Shown one piece after another: positions 9,883-18,433 of a stretch of DNA of 64,000 nucleotides. The translations under genes and the position numbers were made by a program. Numbering within the stretch: the first letter of the stretch is position 1; the number at the start of each line of letters is the position of its first letter. A model generated the notes under the pieces. That model did not search any database. It was given only the letters and a program-made list of their open reading frames with translations, and was not told the DNA's origin. This stretch comes from Delftia sp. PS-11 (GTDB lineage: Bacteria > Pseudomonadota > Gammaproteobacteria > Burkholderiales > Burkholderiaceae_C), in contig NZ_JACSYA010000015.1 of assembly GCF_029870285.1 (NCBI RefSeq), forward strand, positions 55,097 through 119,096, given 5' to 3'.

Positions 9883-11016
9883 ATGAACACTGCGCCCTCA
9901 CTGCAAGCCCTGCCGGACAACCTCATCAATCTGGCAGATCACGAGGCCTGCGCGCGCAGCCGGCTCGACAGCAACGCCTGGGCCTACTTCTACGGCGGTG
10001 CCGCAGATGAGTTCAGTCTGGCGGCGAACCGCCAGGCCTGGGATGCGCTGACACTGTGGCCGCGCGTGCTGCGGACGCTGGCGGGCGGGCACACGCGCGT
10101 GCACCTGCTGGGGCGCGAGCTGGCATGCCCGCTGCTGGTGGCGCCCATGGCCTTCCAGCGCATGGCACATGCCGATGGCGAACTGGCCATGGCCTATGCA
10201 TCGGCCGCGCTGGGCGCAGGCATGGTGTTCAGCACACAGGCAAGCATGCCCCTCGAACAGGTGGCCCAGGCCGTGCTCGGCATGCAAGGCCGTGGCCCAC
10301 TGTGGTTTCAGCTGTACCTGCAGCACGATCGCGGCTTCACCCGGCAACTGGTGGCACGTGCCGAAGCTGCGGGCTACGAGGCACTGGTACTCACGGTGGA
10401 CGCCCCTGCGCATGGGGCGCGCGACCGCGAGCGCCGGGCTCGCTTTCGACTGCCCGAAGGCATTGGCGCCATCAATCTGCAGGGGATGGCGCCGCCGCCG
10501 TCCGTGCCGCTCGAACATGGCCAGAGTGCACTGTTCGATGGCCTGCTGCATCAGGCTCCGACCTGGGAGGATGTGCAATGGCTGCAGAGCCAGACCCGCC
10601 TGCCCGTGCTGCTCAAAGGCATACTGCACCCTGCCGATGCCGTGCAGGCTGCGCGCCTGGGCGTGGCAGGACTGATCGTTTCCAACCATGGAGGGCGGAC
10701 GCTGGATACGGCACCGGCGACGGCCATTGCGCTGCGACACGTGGTGCATGCGCTGCGCAGCGCTGGCATGGATGTGCCAGTCCTCGTCGATGGAGGCATA
10801 CGCCGGGGCACAGACGTGCTCAAGGCAATGGCGCTGGGAGCCAGCGCCGTGCTGATAGGGCGGCCTGCGATCTGGGGGCTGGCCAATGCCGGCGCCGCAG
10901 GCGTTGCCCACGTGCTGCGGCTGCTGCGCGACGAGCTGGAAATTGCCATGGCGCTCAGCGGCTGCGCACGCCTGTCAGACGCGTCGCCAGCCCTGCTGGA
11001 CCCGGCCTGCGCATGA
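9883..11016 (+). CDS. FMN-dependent alpha-hydroxy acid oxidase/dehydrogenase
   Basis: A 377-residue member of the glycolate oxidase/L-lactate dehydrogenase family, which oxidise L-2-hydroxy acids to 2-keto acids on an FMN-bearing TIM barrel. Family features visible: N-terminal AWAYFYGGAADE, the FMN-binding LLVAPMAFQRMAH, WFQLYL, the barrel strand LVLTVDAPAHG, LLKGIL with its active-site lysine, and the signature SNHGGRTLD with the catalytic His at about 269 and substrate-binding Arg at about 272, followed by LVDGGIRRGTDVLKAMALGA. Without an LldP permease or glycolate genes nearby, the substrate is open. ATG 9883 follows the SWIB terminator, so the gene probably has its own promoter. Confidence 0.9.
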   Translation: MNTAPSLQALPDNLINLADHEACARSRLDSNAWAYFYGGAADEFSLAANRQAWDALTLWPRVLRTLAGGHTRVHLLGRELACPLLVAPMAFQRMAHADGELAMAYASAALGAGMVFSTQASMPLEQVAQAVLGMQGRGPLWFQLYLQHDRGFTRQLVARAEAAGYEALVLTVDAPAHGARDRERRARFRLPEGIGAINLQGMAPPPSVPLEHGQSALFDGLLHQAPTWEDVQWLQSQTRLPVLLKGILHPADAVQAARLGVAGLIVSNHGGRTLDTAPATAIALRHVVHALRSAGMDVPVLVDGGIRRGTDVLKAMALGASAVLIGRPAIWGLANAGAAGVAHVLRLLRDELEIAMALSGCARLSDASPALLDPACA

Positions 11017-11067
11017 GACCCGCGCCATATGCCGTGGCACATGTTGTGTAAAGATGGCAACCAAGGA

Positions 11068-11108
11068 TTGCAAATGCGATGAATTCTCATTTATAATCTC
11101 TATCATTC
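11068..11108 (+). promoter_or_regulatory. Promoter with Fur-like box before bfd
   Basis: TTGCAA (11068-11073) and TATAAT (11092-11097) are 18 bases apart. GAATTCTCATTTATAATCTC and the following TATCATT overlap the -10 element and resemble the 19-bp Fur consensus built from GATAAT hexamers. This fits repression of bfd and perhaps tonB-exbBD by iron. Confidence 0.6.
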
Positions 11109-11139
11109 CTTCTATAGCCAGCAACAACTGCCTGCAGCC

Positions 11140-11406
11140 ATGATCGTTTGTGTATGCCGCCGGGTTTCCGACCGTGAGATCGCACGCCACGCGCATGCGG
11201 GCCTGAGCTTTGACGAAATCCAGTTCGAACTGGGCATCGCCATGCAGTGCGGGCGGTGCGAAAACTGCGCCAGGGACGTGGTTGCACGCTGCAGCAGCGC
11301 CCACTCGGTGGCAGCCATACACAACGAGGCGCAGACCGTCCAGCTTGCCAACAACATCCTGGAGAGCAAAGCATGGTCCTCCTCTCAGCACTTGTCGGCA
11401 GCCTGA
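11140..11406 (+). CDS. bfd: Bacterioferritin-associated ferredoxin-like [2Fe-2S] protein
   Basis: An 88-residue protein opening MIVCVCRRVSDREI, with the BFD-type arrangement C-x-C (Cys4, Cys6), then CGRC and ENC further on, which hold a [2Fe-2S] cluster. Bfd reduces and mobilises iron stored in bacterioferritin when iron is scarce. The C-terminal 25 residues extend beyond the usual 60-65 and have no clear domain. A Fur-like box precedes it, and the tonB-exbB-exbD system follows, so it belongs to an iron-limitation block. Its 3' end overlaps a tiny ORF in another frame. Confidence 0.88.
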   Translation: MIVCVCRRVSDREIARHAHAGLSFDEIQFELGIAMQCGRCENCARDVVARCSSAHSVAAIHNEAQTVQLANNILESKAWSSSQHLSAA

Positions 11407-11447
11407 TCCTCGTCGTGACATGTACCTGGTGGATTCTGCGCCGCTGA
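11373..11447 (+). CDS. Candidate 24-residue single-span membrane microprotein
   Basis: This ORF overlaps the end of bfd by 34 bases in another frame. It begins MVLLSALVGSLILVV, continues with a short Cys/Trp-containing stretch and ends ILRR: one hydrophobic helix with a positive C-terminal tail, the pattern of many bacterial small membrane proteins. GGAGAG lies six bases before its ATG, better than the binding site of most genes around it. It sits between bfd and tonB in the iron block, so co-expression with TonB/ExbBD is likely. There is no homology evidence, and the function is unknown. Confidence 0.5.
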   Translation: MVLLSALVGSLILVVTCTWWILRR

Positions 11448-11507
11448 CATCCAGTTTTCCAAGCGGCGGTATATCCTGCTCCCTTGCCGGCCGCTTCCTC
11501 TGTCTCT

Positions 11508-12212
11508 ATGCCACCATCTGATCGTTTTGGCCCCGCAGGGGGCCTTGGCCGCAACATGGCCATCGCAGGCTCGGTCATCGCCTTCCATGCTGCCTCCCTG
11601 TGGGCCATGCAGCATGGCCTGCTGCAGCGCAGCCCTGAAGAGGTCATCGTACCGGCAGAAGTGATCGCGGAATTCATCACGCCACCCACGCCCGAGCCGC
11701 CCGCCCCCACTCCGCCGCCGCCACCACCGCCCAAGCCACAGCCCCAGCCGGTCATCAAGAAAGCGCCGCCGCTGCCCAAGGCCATCGCAGACCCCACGCC
11801 AGCGCCATCCGCTGTGCGCGGCACGCTGGACGAGGAGCCCAAGCCCGTGGTGGAAGCTCCGCCTGCGCCGCCAGCCCCCCCTGCGCCGCCGGCACCTCCG
11901 GCTCCGCCCGCGCCGCCGGCACCGGCCAAGATCGAGCTGCCGTCCAGCACAGCTGCCTATCTGAACAACCCCATTCCCAGCTATCCGGCCATCAGCCGGC
12001 GCATGGGAGAGCAAGGCATCGTGATGCTGCGGGTCTTCATTGATGCGCAAGGCATGCCGCAGAAGGTTGACATCCAGAAGTCCAGCGGCTATGACCGGCT
12101 GGACCAGCAGGCAGTGGATGCCGTCAAGCGCTGGAAGTTCGTTCCAGGCAAGGATCGGGGAGTCCCCACGCCCATGTGGGCCACGGTTCCCATCAACTTT
12201 AATCTCAATTGA
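11508..12212 (+). CDS. tonB: TonB energy-transducing protein
   Basis: Couples the inner-membrane proton gradient, through ExbB/ExbD, to outer-membrane siderophore and heme receptors. Starting at ATG 11508 it has 234 residues: a single N-terminal membrane anchor (MAIAGSVIAFHAASLWAM), a long proline-rich periplasmic spacer with PPPPPPKPQPQP and a run of about eight PPA/APP triplets, and a C-terminal TonB domain with SYPAISRRMGEQGIVMLRVFID and DQQAVDAVKRWKFVPGK. The tandem triplets reflect repeated gcgccgcca-like codons and may vary in number between strains. An upstream TTG (11484) is also in frame; neither start has a clear binding site. exbB follows by 15 bases. Confidence 0.93.
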   Translation: MPPSDRFGPAGGLGRNMAIAGSVIAFHAASLWAMQHGLLQRSPEEVIVPAEVIAEFITPPTPEPPAPTPPPPPPPKPQPQPVIKKAPPLPKAIADPTPAPSAVRGTLDEEPKPVVEAPPAPPAPPAPPAPPAPPAPPAPAKIELPSSTAAYLNNPIPSYPAISRRMGEQGIVMLRVFIDAQGMPQKVDIQKSSGYDRLDQQAVDAVKRWKFVPGKDRGVPTPMWATVPINFNLN

Positions 12213-12227
12213 TTCTCAGGAGTATCC

Positions 12228-12950
<723 letters not shown>

Positions 12951-12953
12951 GCC

Positions 12954-13367
12954 ATGGCATTCGGAACAATGGACGACGATGCCGATGAGGTGATGAACGA
13001 GATCAACATGACGCCGCTGGTCGATGTGATGCTGGTCCTGCTCATCATCTTCATCATCACCGTGCCGGTGATGAAGCATTCGGTCAATGTGGATTTGCCG
13101 CGTGCAGCCAACCAGCCCGAAGACATCAAGCCCGCCACCGTGCGCCTGGCGGTTTCTTCCGACGGGCAATACCACTGGAACGGGGCCGCCATCACCGACA
13201 GCCAGCTGGAGGAGAACCTGAAGGCCGAAGCTGGCAAGGACCCGCAGCCCGACCTGCACATCCAGGGCGACAAGGAGGTGCGCTACGAGCGCGTGGCGCA
13301 GGCCATGGCTGCTGCGCAGCGCGCGGGCGTGCGCAAGATCGGCTTCGTGACCGACCCGGCCAAGTAA
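12954..13367 (+). CDS. exbD: Biopolymer transport protein ExbD
   Basis: A 137-residue protein with a single N-terminal membrane span (VDVMLVLLIIFIITVPVM) containing the essential membrane aspartate in PLVDVMLVLL, and a periplasmic domain ending in the typical HIQGDKEVRYERVAQAMAAAQRAG and KIGFVTDP. It works with ExbB to harness the proton gradient for TonB. It starts three bases after exbB and is followed by a strong terminator closing the operon. Confidence 0.95.
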   Translation: MAFGTMDDDADEVMNEINMTPLVDVMLVLLIIFIITVPVMKHSVNVDLPRAANQPEDIKPATVRLAVSSDGQYHWNGAAITDSQLEENLKAEAGKDPQPDLHIQGDKEVRYERVAQAMAAAQRAGVRKIGFVTDPAK

Positions 13368-13389
13368 GCACGACAGGCATGCCCTACAG

Positions 13390-13417
13390 AAACGGCCGCA
13401 GCAAGCGGCCGTTTTTT
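13390..13417 (+). terminator. Intrinsic terminator after tonB-exbB-exbD
   Basis: The stem AACGGCCGC/GCGGCCGTT with loop AGCAA is followed by a T run, 22 bases after the exbD stop. Confidence 0.85.
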
Positions 13418-13513
13418 GTGGCGCAGCCGCCCTGAGCGGTGCATCCCGCTGGCGCGCAGGGAACAGAAGCTTGCGCGGAAAACCACATTGCAGCCGTGCC
13501 TCGATTGATTTTT

Positions 13514-13537
13514 AATTGAGAATTGTTATCATTCAGT
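13514..13537 (+). promoter_or_regulatory. Fur box before hemP
   Basis: AATTGAGAATTGTTATCATT matches the Fur consensus well: two GAGAAT-type hexamers facing TATCATT. It lies about 35 bases before the hemP start in an AT-rich patch, indicating iron repression. Confidence 0.75.
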
Positions 13538-13567
13538 CAACTGTCTAATTTACGAGGGATGTTCCCC

Positions 13568-13792
13568 ATGTCTGCATCTTCCGCCGCCACTTCCCACCTC
13601 TCCGGCAGCTCCAGCGCTCAGGCCTTTGCCGCCCCTCTGGCTGCAGCATCTGCCGCAATGCACAGCGGCGCTGCTGCCGGCCTCGACAGCACGCTGCTGC
13701 TCAATGGGCAAAAGGCCGTCACCATCGTTCACAACGGCACGCCTTATCGCCTGCAGGCCACCAAGCTGGGCAAGCTCATTCTGACCAAGTAA
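13568..13792 (+). CDS. hemP: Hemin uptake protein HemP
   Basis: A 74-residue protein with a Ser/Ala-rich N-terminal half and the compact C-terminal HemP domain LLNGQKAVTIVHNGTPYRLQ followed by TKLGKLILTK. HemP/HmuP is a small iron-regulated protein; in Burkholderia and Bradyrhizobium relatives it is needed for expression of heme uptake genes. ATG 13568 is chosen because GAGGG lies nine bases before it; the earlier in-frame ATG at 13559 is too close to that site. A Fur box lies immediately upstream. No heme receptor gene is adjacent, which is often the next gene in relatives. Confidence 0.9.
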   Translation: MSASSAATSHLSGSSSAQAFAAPLAAASAAMHSGAAAGLDSTLLLNGQKAVTIVHNGTPYRLQATKLGKLILTK

Positions 13793-13927
13793 ATAGCGGA
13801 CAGCTGTCCTGCATTTCGCATCGTGGGGCAACTCCGGACTCCAAGGTTCCGGGGTTGATTTGCCAGCCAACGAAGCCTTGCCGCTTCGCGTAGCCAAGCA
13901 TTTTTTCGCACGATAGCCAGGCATACG

Positions 13928-13958
13928 AAAAAGCCCCTGCATGGCATGCAGGGGCTTT
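13928..13958. terminator. Bidirectional terminator between hemP and the HbpS-like gene
   Basis: GCCCCTGCATGGCATGCAGGGGC is a near-perfect palindrome with A residues on the left and TTT on the right. It can terminate hemP from the left and the convergent HbpS/GlcG-like gene from the right. Confidence 0.75.
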
Positions 13959-13993
13959 CCTTTGCCGGCAGCCGGCAGAAATTCAGGCAGTGA

Positions 13994-14401
13994 TTACAGG
14001 CCCAGGGCTGCAATGCCGGCGTTGGCCACTTGCGCATCTTCGGTGGATTTGACACCGCTGACACCCACGGCGCCCAGGCACTGGCCATCCTTGATGATGG
14101 CCACGCCACCTTCGAGCAGGCCATCCACCGTGGGCGCGCTCAGGAAGGCCGTGCGGCCGTTGTTGATCATGTCTTCGTAACCCTTGGTGTCACGGCGACC
14201 CAGGGCCGAGGAGCGGGCCTTGGCAGGTGCGATGTGCGCAGATACGGCAGCGGCGCCGTCCAGACGCTGCAGCCACAGCAGGTGGCCGCCATCGTCAACG
14301 ATGGCGATGGTCACGGCCCAATTGTTCTTCAGCGCTTCGGCTTCGGCTGCGGCGGCAATGGCCTTCACATCGGCCAGTTCGAGTTCATGCTTGGTTTTCA
14401 T
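13994..14401 (-). CDS. HbpS/GlcG-family heme-binding-like protein
   Basis: A 135-residue single-domain protein of the GlcG/HbpS family (older name DUF336), recognised from NWAVTIAIVDDGGHLLWLQRLDGA, the middle AHIAPAKARSSALGRRDT and the ending GGVAIIKDGQCLGAVGVSG. HbpS of Streptomyces binds heme and senses redox stress; other members sit in glycolate or propanediol loci with no proven role. There is no signal peptide, so it is probably cytoplasmic. It converges on hemP, which fits a heme link, but this is weak evidence. It is divergent from the BI-1 gene. Confidence 0.85.
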   Translation of the reverse strand: MKTKHELELADVKAIAAAAEAEALKNNWAVTIAIVDDGGHLLWLQRLDGAAAVSAHIAPAKARSSALGRRDTKGYEDMINNGRTAFLSAPTVDGLLEGGVAIIKDGQCLGAVGVSGVKSTEDAQVANAGIAALGL

Positions 14402-14591
14402 AAGATTCCAGTTATCCGATCCATCACAAAAGTCCTATAAGCATAGCAACCGGCAGCGGATGGACAATGCATATGCCGCACAAAACATTCGATACCAAAC
14501 CATGACTCAGGCTCCGGGTATTAGACAGCGCGCGCCAGCGGCCACCTAGAATGGTTCTGTCGCAACAACACTCCTTTGGAGGACTGGCTAC

Positions 14592-15284
14592 ATGAATGAT
14601 CAAGTCACCACACTGGGCTCTGCGGGCTACGGTGTCTCGCAGCAGGAGCGCAATCGTGTACTGCGCAACACCTACTGGCTGCTGGCCCTGAGCCTTCTCC
14701 CCACCGTGCTGGGCGCTTGGCTGGGCGTGGCCACGGGAATCACACGCTCTCTGACAGGGGGCCTGGGGCTGATCGTCTTCATGGGCGGCGCCTTCGGCTT
14801 CATGTATGCGATCGAGAAGACCAAGCACTCCGGCACCGGTGTGCTCGTGCTGCTGGGCTTCACGTTCTTCATGGGGCTGATGCTGTCGCGCATGATCGGC
14901 ATGATCCTGGGCTTCAGGAATGGCTCCGAACTGATCATGACAGCCTTTGCCGGCACGGCAGGCGTGTTCCTGGTCATGGCCAGCCTGGCCACGGTGATCA
15001 AGCGCGATCTGTCGGGCATGGGCAAGTTCCTGTTCGTCGGCGTGCTGGTGCTGCTCGTTGGCTCCATCATCAATGTCTTCGTCGGCTCCACGGCCGGCAT
15101 GATGGCGATCTCGGTGGCGGCCATCGGCATCTTCAGCGCCTACATGCTGTATGACCTCAAGCAGATCATCGACGGCGGCGAAACCAACTACATCAGTGCC
15201 ACGCTGGCACTGTATCTGGACCTGTTCAACGTGTTCCAGAGCCTGCTGGCCCTGCTGGGCATCATGGGCGGCGAACGCGACTGA
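14592..15284 (+). CDS. Bax inhibitor-1/YccA-family inner-membrane protein
   Basis: A 230-residue protein with seven hydrophobic spans after a short N-terminal tail (MNDQVTTLGSAGYGVSQQERNRVLRNTYWLLALS). The C-terminal part AYMLYDLKQIIDGGETNYISATLALYLDLFNVFQSLLALLG is the family hallmark, with the paired acidic residues of the BI-1 pore. E. coli YccA modulates FtsH proteolysis and YbhL is a relative; Bacillus YetJ leaks calcium. The precise role here is unknown. GGAGG precedes the ATG. A 20-bp hairpin terminator follows. Confidence 0.93.
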   Translation: MNDQVTTLGSAGYGVSQQERNRVLRNTYWLLALSLLPTVLGAWLGVATGITRSLTGGLGLIVFMGGAFGFMYAIEKTKHSGTGVLVLLGFTFFMGLMLSRMIGMILGFRNGSELIMTAFAGTAGVFLVMASLATVIKRDLSGMGKFLFVGVLVLLVGSIINVFVGSTAGMMAISVAAIGIFSAYMLYDLKQIIDGGETNYISATLALYLDLFNVFQSLLALLGIMGGERD

Positions 15285-15311
15285 CGCCCGCTCAGGCCGG
15301 TCTGCCGGCCA

Positions 15312-15356
15312 CATATGCAAAAAGGCCTCCCCTCGCGGGAGGCCTTTTTGCATATG
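15312..15356 (+). terminator. Very stable terminator after the BI-1 gene
   Basis: A perfect 20-bp stem (arms 15312-15331 and 15337-15356) with a 5-base loop contains AAAAAGGCCTCCC and the matching GGGAGGCCTTTTT, so the T tract lies inside the stem. It can act in both directions. Confidence 0.85.
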
Positions 15357-15420
15357 CAGCATCACTATCGTGCAAAAGGGGGCTCAACTTTGCACCAGGC
15401 ATGCCGATAATCATCACAAG

Positions 15421-15792
15421 ATGACCATGCCAAACCTTCCCCGCACTTCCGCCATCGTGCTGCTGCCCATGCTGCTTGCCAGCTGCAAGCTGGACGATAT
15501 TCCGGGCCTGGGACCGGACCCACGCGTGCTCGCCAAGGAAGCCGAGGCCAAGGCCATCGGCGGGGCGTGCCGCCATGCCCTTCGAGGGCTGGAGGACTGT
15601 TATACGCTCAACCCCAAAGCGCCCAAAGCCCTGGTTTTTGCAGGGTGGAAGGATATGGATGAGTACATGCGCGCCAACAAAATGGAGGGCGCGCCTTCGG
15701 TGCTGGGCCAGCAGAGCGAGCGCAAGCGCAGCGACCGAGACGAAGGAGGCGCGGCGGCTGCCGAGCCTTCTTCGGGTCGCAACCGCAGCTGA
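15421..15792 (+). CDS. Small predicted lipoprotein of unknown function
   Basis: A 123-residue protein with a lipoprotein signal peptide: MTMPNLPRTSAIVLLPMLLASC, where LLAS-C is the lipobox and Cys22 the lipidated residue. After the cysteine come KLDDIPGLGPDPRVLAKEAEAKAIGG, two more cysteines (ACRHAL, EDCYTL) that may form a disulfide, and a charged Ser/Arg-rich tail. I do not recognise a named family. Asp at +3/+4 after the lipid cysteine might favour inner-membrane retention. It has no operon partner: rlmD faces it from the other strand 25 bases beyond its stop. Confidence 0.75.
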   Translation: MTMPNLPRTSAIVLLPMLLASCKLDDIPGLGPDPRVLAKEAEAKAIGGACRHALRGLEDCYTLNPKAPKALVFAGWKDMDEYMRANKMEGAPSVLGQQSERKRSDRDEGGAAAAEPSSGRNRS

Positions 15793-15817
15793 GCTGTTGC
15801 GCCGGTGACGCCGCCTC

Positions 15818-17293
15818 TCAGGCGTCGGCGCGGCGCTCGAACACGGCCATGCTTTCCACGTGGGCCGTGTGCGGGAACATGTTGACCACGCCTGCAGACA
15901 CACAGCGGTAGCCGGCCTGGTGCACCAGCAGACCCGCGTCGCGTGCCAGCGTCGCCGGGTTGCAGCTCACATAGACAATGCGCTCAGGGAAGGACCATGC
16001 CTCGTGTCCTTGCGGCAGTGCCGGCGCCCCTTCGGCACCGATGCGTGCCTGATGGATGTCGGCCAGGGCCTTGGACAGGGCAAAAGCTCCTTCGCGCGGC
16101 GGATCGACCAGCCACTTCTGTGCCACGCCATCGGCGATCAGCATCTCCGGCGTCATCTCGAACAGATTGCGCGCAACAAACGATGTGGGCGCCAGCTTGT
16201 CGTTTTCGGCACGGGCAGCGTTGTTGGCGGCGTAGTTTTCGTGCGAGCGCTGCACCAGCGCATCACTGCCTTCGATGCCCAGTACTTCGCGCGCCTGCGT
16301 GGCGATGGGCAGCGTGAAGTTGCCCAGGCCGCAGAACCAGTCGATCACACGCTCGCTCTTGCGCGCATCCAGCAGGCGCAGCGCCCGCGTGACCAGAACG
16401 CGGTTGATGTGTGGATTGACCTGGGTGAAGTCGGTGGGCTTGAACGGCATGCGGATGCCGAAATCAGGCAGTCCATAGGCCAGCTGGGGGCCGCCCTCTT
16501 GCATGCGGTGCACGGTATCCGGCCCCTTGGGCTGCAGCCACCACTGCACCTGGTGCTCGGCAGCGAAGGCCGCGAGCCGCTCCTTGTCGGCACCAGACAG
16601 CGGCTCCAGATGGCGCAGCACCAGCGCCGTGACATCGTCGCCGCAGGCCACCTCGATCTGCGGGCAGGTTTCGCGCGCATCGAGAGAAGCGATCAGCGCG
16701 CGCATGGGCATCAGCATGGCATCCACATGCGGCGGCAGGATCTTGCAGGTCTCCATGTCGGCGATGTAGCGGCTTTTGCGCTCATGAAAGCCCACCAGCA
16801 CCTTGGCCTTCTTGACCACATAGCGCACAGACAGGCGCGCACGGAAGCGGTAGCCCCAGGAAGGCCCTTCAATGGGGCGCAGCAGCATCTCGGGCCGGAC
16901 CTTGCCCAGATGCCAGAGGTTGTCCTCCAGCACACGCTGTTTGATGGCCACCTGGCCTGCAACATGCATGTGCTGCATCTTGCAGCCGCCGCAGGCGCCT
17001 GCATGCAGTCCGAAGTGGGGGCAGCCAGGGCGCACGCGCTGCGAAGATTCGCGGTGGATGGCCGTCAGGCTGGCTGCCTCCCAATTGTTCTTCTTGCGGT
17101 GGGTATTGGCGCTGACGAGCTCGGTGGGCAGGGCTCCGTCAATGAAAACGACTTTGCCATCGGTCTTGCGGGCCACACCCTGGGCGTCCATGTCCATGGA
17201 CAGCACCCGCAGCCAGCCCTCGGGCAGCGCGGGTGCATCGGTGTCGGCTTCGGGCAGGTTGTCGGGGATCTTGTTGTCGCTGGATTCACTCAT
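15818..17293 (-). CDS. rlmD: 23S rRNA (uracil-1939-C5)-methyltransferase RlmD
   Basis: A 491-residue SAM-dependent RNA methyltransferase. It has an N-terminal TRAM-like region (about 25-85), four cysteines for a [4Fe-4S] cluster (Cys91, Cys101, Cys104 in [14 protein letters not shown] and a fourth in METCKILPP), the SAM-binding [14 protein letters not shown], the base-contacting PPREGA and the catalytic cysteine in [13 protein letters not shown]. RlmD, rather than RlmC or TrmA, is favoured by the length and iron-sulfur motif. It is monocistronic. Confidence 0.94.
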   Translation of the reverse strand: MSESSDNKIPDNLPEADTDAPALPEGWLRVLSMDMDAQGVARKTDGKVVFIDGALPTELVSANTHRKKNNWEAASLTAIHRESSQRVRPGCPHFGLHAGACGGCKMQHMHVAGQVAIKQRVLEDNLWHLGKVRPEMLLRPIEGPSWGYRFRARLSVRYVVKKAKVLVGFHERKSRYIADMETCKILPPHVDAMLMPMRALIASLDARETCPQIEVACGDDVTALVLRHLEPLSGADKERLAAFAAEHQVQWWLQPKGPDTVHRMQEGGPQLAYGLPDFGIRMPFKPTDFTQVNPHINRVLVTRALRLLDARKSERVIDWFCGLGNFTLPIATQAREVLGIEGSDALVQRSHENYAANNAARAENDKLAPTSFVARNLFEMTPEMLIADGVAQKWLVDPPREGAFALSKALADIHQARIGAEGAPALPQGHEAWSFPERIVYVSCNPATLARDAGLLVHQAGYRCVSAGVVNMFPHTAHVESMAVFERRADA

Positions 17294-17377
17294 GGTGGCC
17301 CGATTGTCTCAGGACGCAGGCCAGCACCGGCATATCGCGCCAAAAAACCCGGCGGCGCACAAAAAAGGCTTGATCCC

Positions 17378-17689
17378 TCAGCGCCGGGGGGCACGCCGGG
17401 CTGCGTTCATGCGCTCCTCGCGCGCCTGGGCCAGTTGGGCACGCTCGGCCAGCAGATTGATTTCGGCGGTGCAGTTGAACTCATCCAGCGTGAACACCAG
17501 GGTCGCGCCAGGAGCGAGCTGATCCACAGTCTGGTGCAGCGGCTGGGCCAGATCGACCGGGGGCCGGCTGGAGCGATAGATCAGTTCCTGATCGCTTGCA
17601 TACACATGGAAGCAGGCAGCGGATGCGGCCTGGGCCGCAAGGCACATCGCCAGTACGGCGATGGCACGCAGTTTTTGCACAGCAGTCAC
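17378..17689 (-). CDS. Small predicted periplasmic protein of unknown function
   Basis: From GTG 17689 this gives a 103-residue protein with a clear signal peptide (VTAVQKLRAIAVLAMCLAAQ, cleaved after ASA-A), a short mature domain with two cysteines (ACFHVYAS and EFNCTAE) that could form a disulfide, and an Arg/Ala-rich helical tail (ERAQLAQAREERMNAARRAP). The GTG is supported by AGGGGG five bases upstream; the frame stays open far upstream but without a signal. No family is recognised. It is divergent from the regulator gene across a 150-base region holding a large palindrome. Confidence 0.7.
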   Translation of the reverse strand: MTAVQKLRAIAVLAMCLAAQAASAACFHVYASDQELIYRSSRPPVDLAQPLHQTVDQLAPGATLVFTLDEFNCTAEINLLAERAQLAQAREERMNAARRAPRR

Positions 17690-17786
17690 GGGATCCCCCT
17701 CACAAAGACGGCCCGCCTGGGTCTGTAGCGGTTTGCGGGCCTGGCTGCCGCCATTATGAAGCAGTGCGCAAACGCATGGATGGGCC

Positions 17787-17826
17787 AAGGTTTGAAATTT
17801 CTGTCTTGACAGAAATTTCAAACCTT
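17787..17826. promoter_or_regulatory. 40-bp perfect palindrome before the GbsR-type regulator
   Basis: Two 19-base arms (17787-17805 and 17808-17826) around a central TT are exact reverse complements. The core TTTCTGTCTTGACAGAAA resembles GbsR/MarR-type operators. It lies 15 bases before the regulator ATG. A related, less perfect copy (18403-18422) stands before the next gene, which supports an operator read by the neighbouring regulator. Confidence 0.75.
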
Positions 17827-17840
17827 TGGACACTGCCCTC

Positions 17841-18395
17841 ATGCAATTGACTCCCATCGCACACCGATTCATCCACCACTGGGGCGATATGGGCAGCAGC
17901 TGGGGCGTGAACCGCACGGTTGCCCAGATCCATGCCCTGCTGTTCTTCCATGGCCGCCCGCTCAACGCGGAGGAAATCGCAGACACCCTGGGAGCCGCGC
18001 GCTCCAATGTCAGCAACAGCCTCAAGGAACTGCAAAGCTGGGAGCTGATCCGCACCAGCCGCAAGCCAGGCGACCGCCGCGAATACTTCGAGACATCGTC
18101 GGATGTCTGGGAGCTGCTGCGCACCATCGTGCGCGAGCGCAAGCAGCGCGAGTTCGACCCGACCTCCGAGATGCTGCGTGCGCTGATCGCAGAGCCGGAC
18201 TTCGAGGCCGAATCCCCCGACACGCAGGATCGCGTGCACGAGACACTGCGCCTCATGGAGTCCCTGGGGATCTGGACCGACGAGATGCTGCGCCTGTCGC
18301 CGTCCACGCTGGACAAGCTGCTGCGCCTGGGTGCCAGCATCCAGCGTTTTGTGCGTTCCGAAACGGCAGGCACTGGCAGCCGGCACGGCCGCTGA
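17841..18395 (+). CDS. GbsR/MarR-family transcriptional regulator
   Basis: A 184-residue winged-helix protein. The N-terminal MQLTPIAHRFIHHWGDMGSSWGVNRTVAQIHALLF leads into the recognition-helix region LNAEEIADTLGAARSNVSNSLKELQSWELI and the wing RKPGDRREYFET, the pattern of GbsR-like regulators (including the opening GxxWGxNRTxAxIHALL). A longer frame begins at TTG 17826, but ATG 17841 fits the family and leaves the palindrome outside the gene. It probably regulates itself and the following SDR-DoxX-DUF2269 operon through the two similar palindromes. The effector is unknown. Confidence 0.88.
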   Translation: MQLTPIAHRFIHHWGDMGSSWGVNRTVAQIHALLFFHGRPLNAEEIADTLGAARSNVSNSLKELQSWELIRTSRKPGDRREYFETSSDVWELLRTIVRERKQREFDPTSEMLRALIAEPDFEAESPDTQDRVHETLRLMESLGIWTDEMLRLSPSTLDKLLRLGASIQRFVRSETAGTGSRHGR

Positions 18396-18402
18396 GCCAT
18401 TC

Positions 18403-18422
18403 ATTTCTGTCTTTAGAGAAAT
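18403..18422 (+). promoter_or_regulatory. Second operator-like palindrome
   Basis: ATTTCTGTCTTTAGAGAAAT shares its left half with the 17.8-kb palindrome core and is itself an imperfect dyad. It lies 12 bases before the SDR gene and 8 bases after the regulator, overlapping the likely ribosome-binding region AGGAGATC. Confidence 0.65.
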
Positions 18423-18433
18423 AGGAGATCATC

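Noticed and set aside
11850..11930. CRISPR-like short tandem repeats
   Set aside because: These are in-frame Pro/Ala codon repeats of the TonB spacer with no unique spacers.
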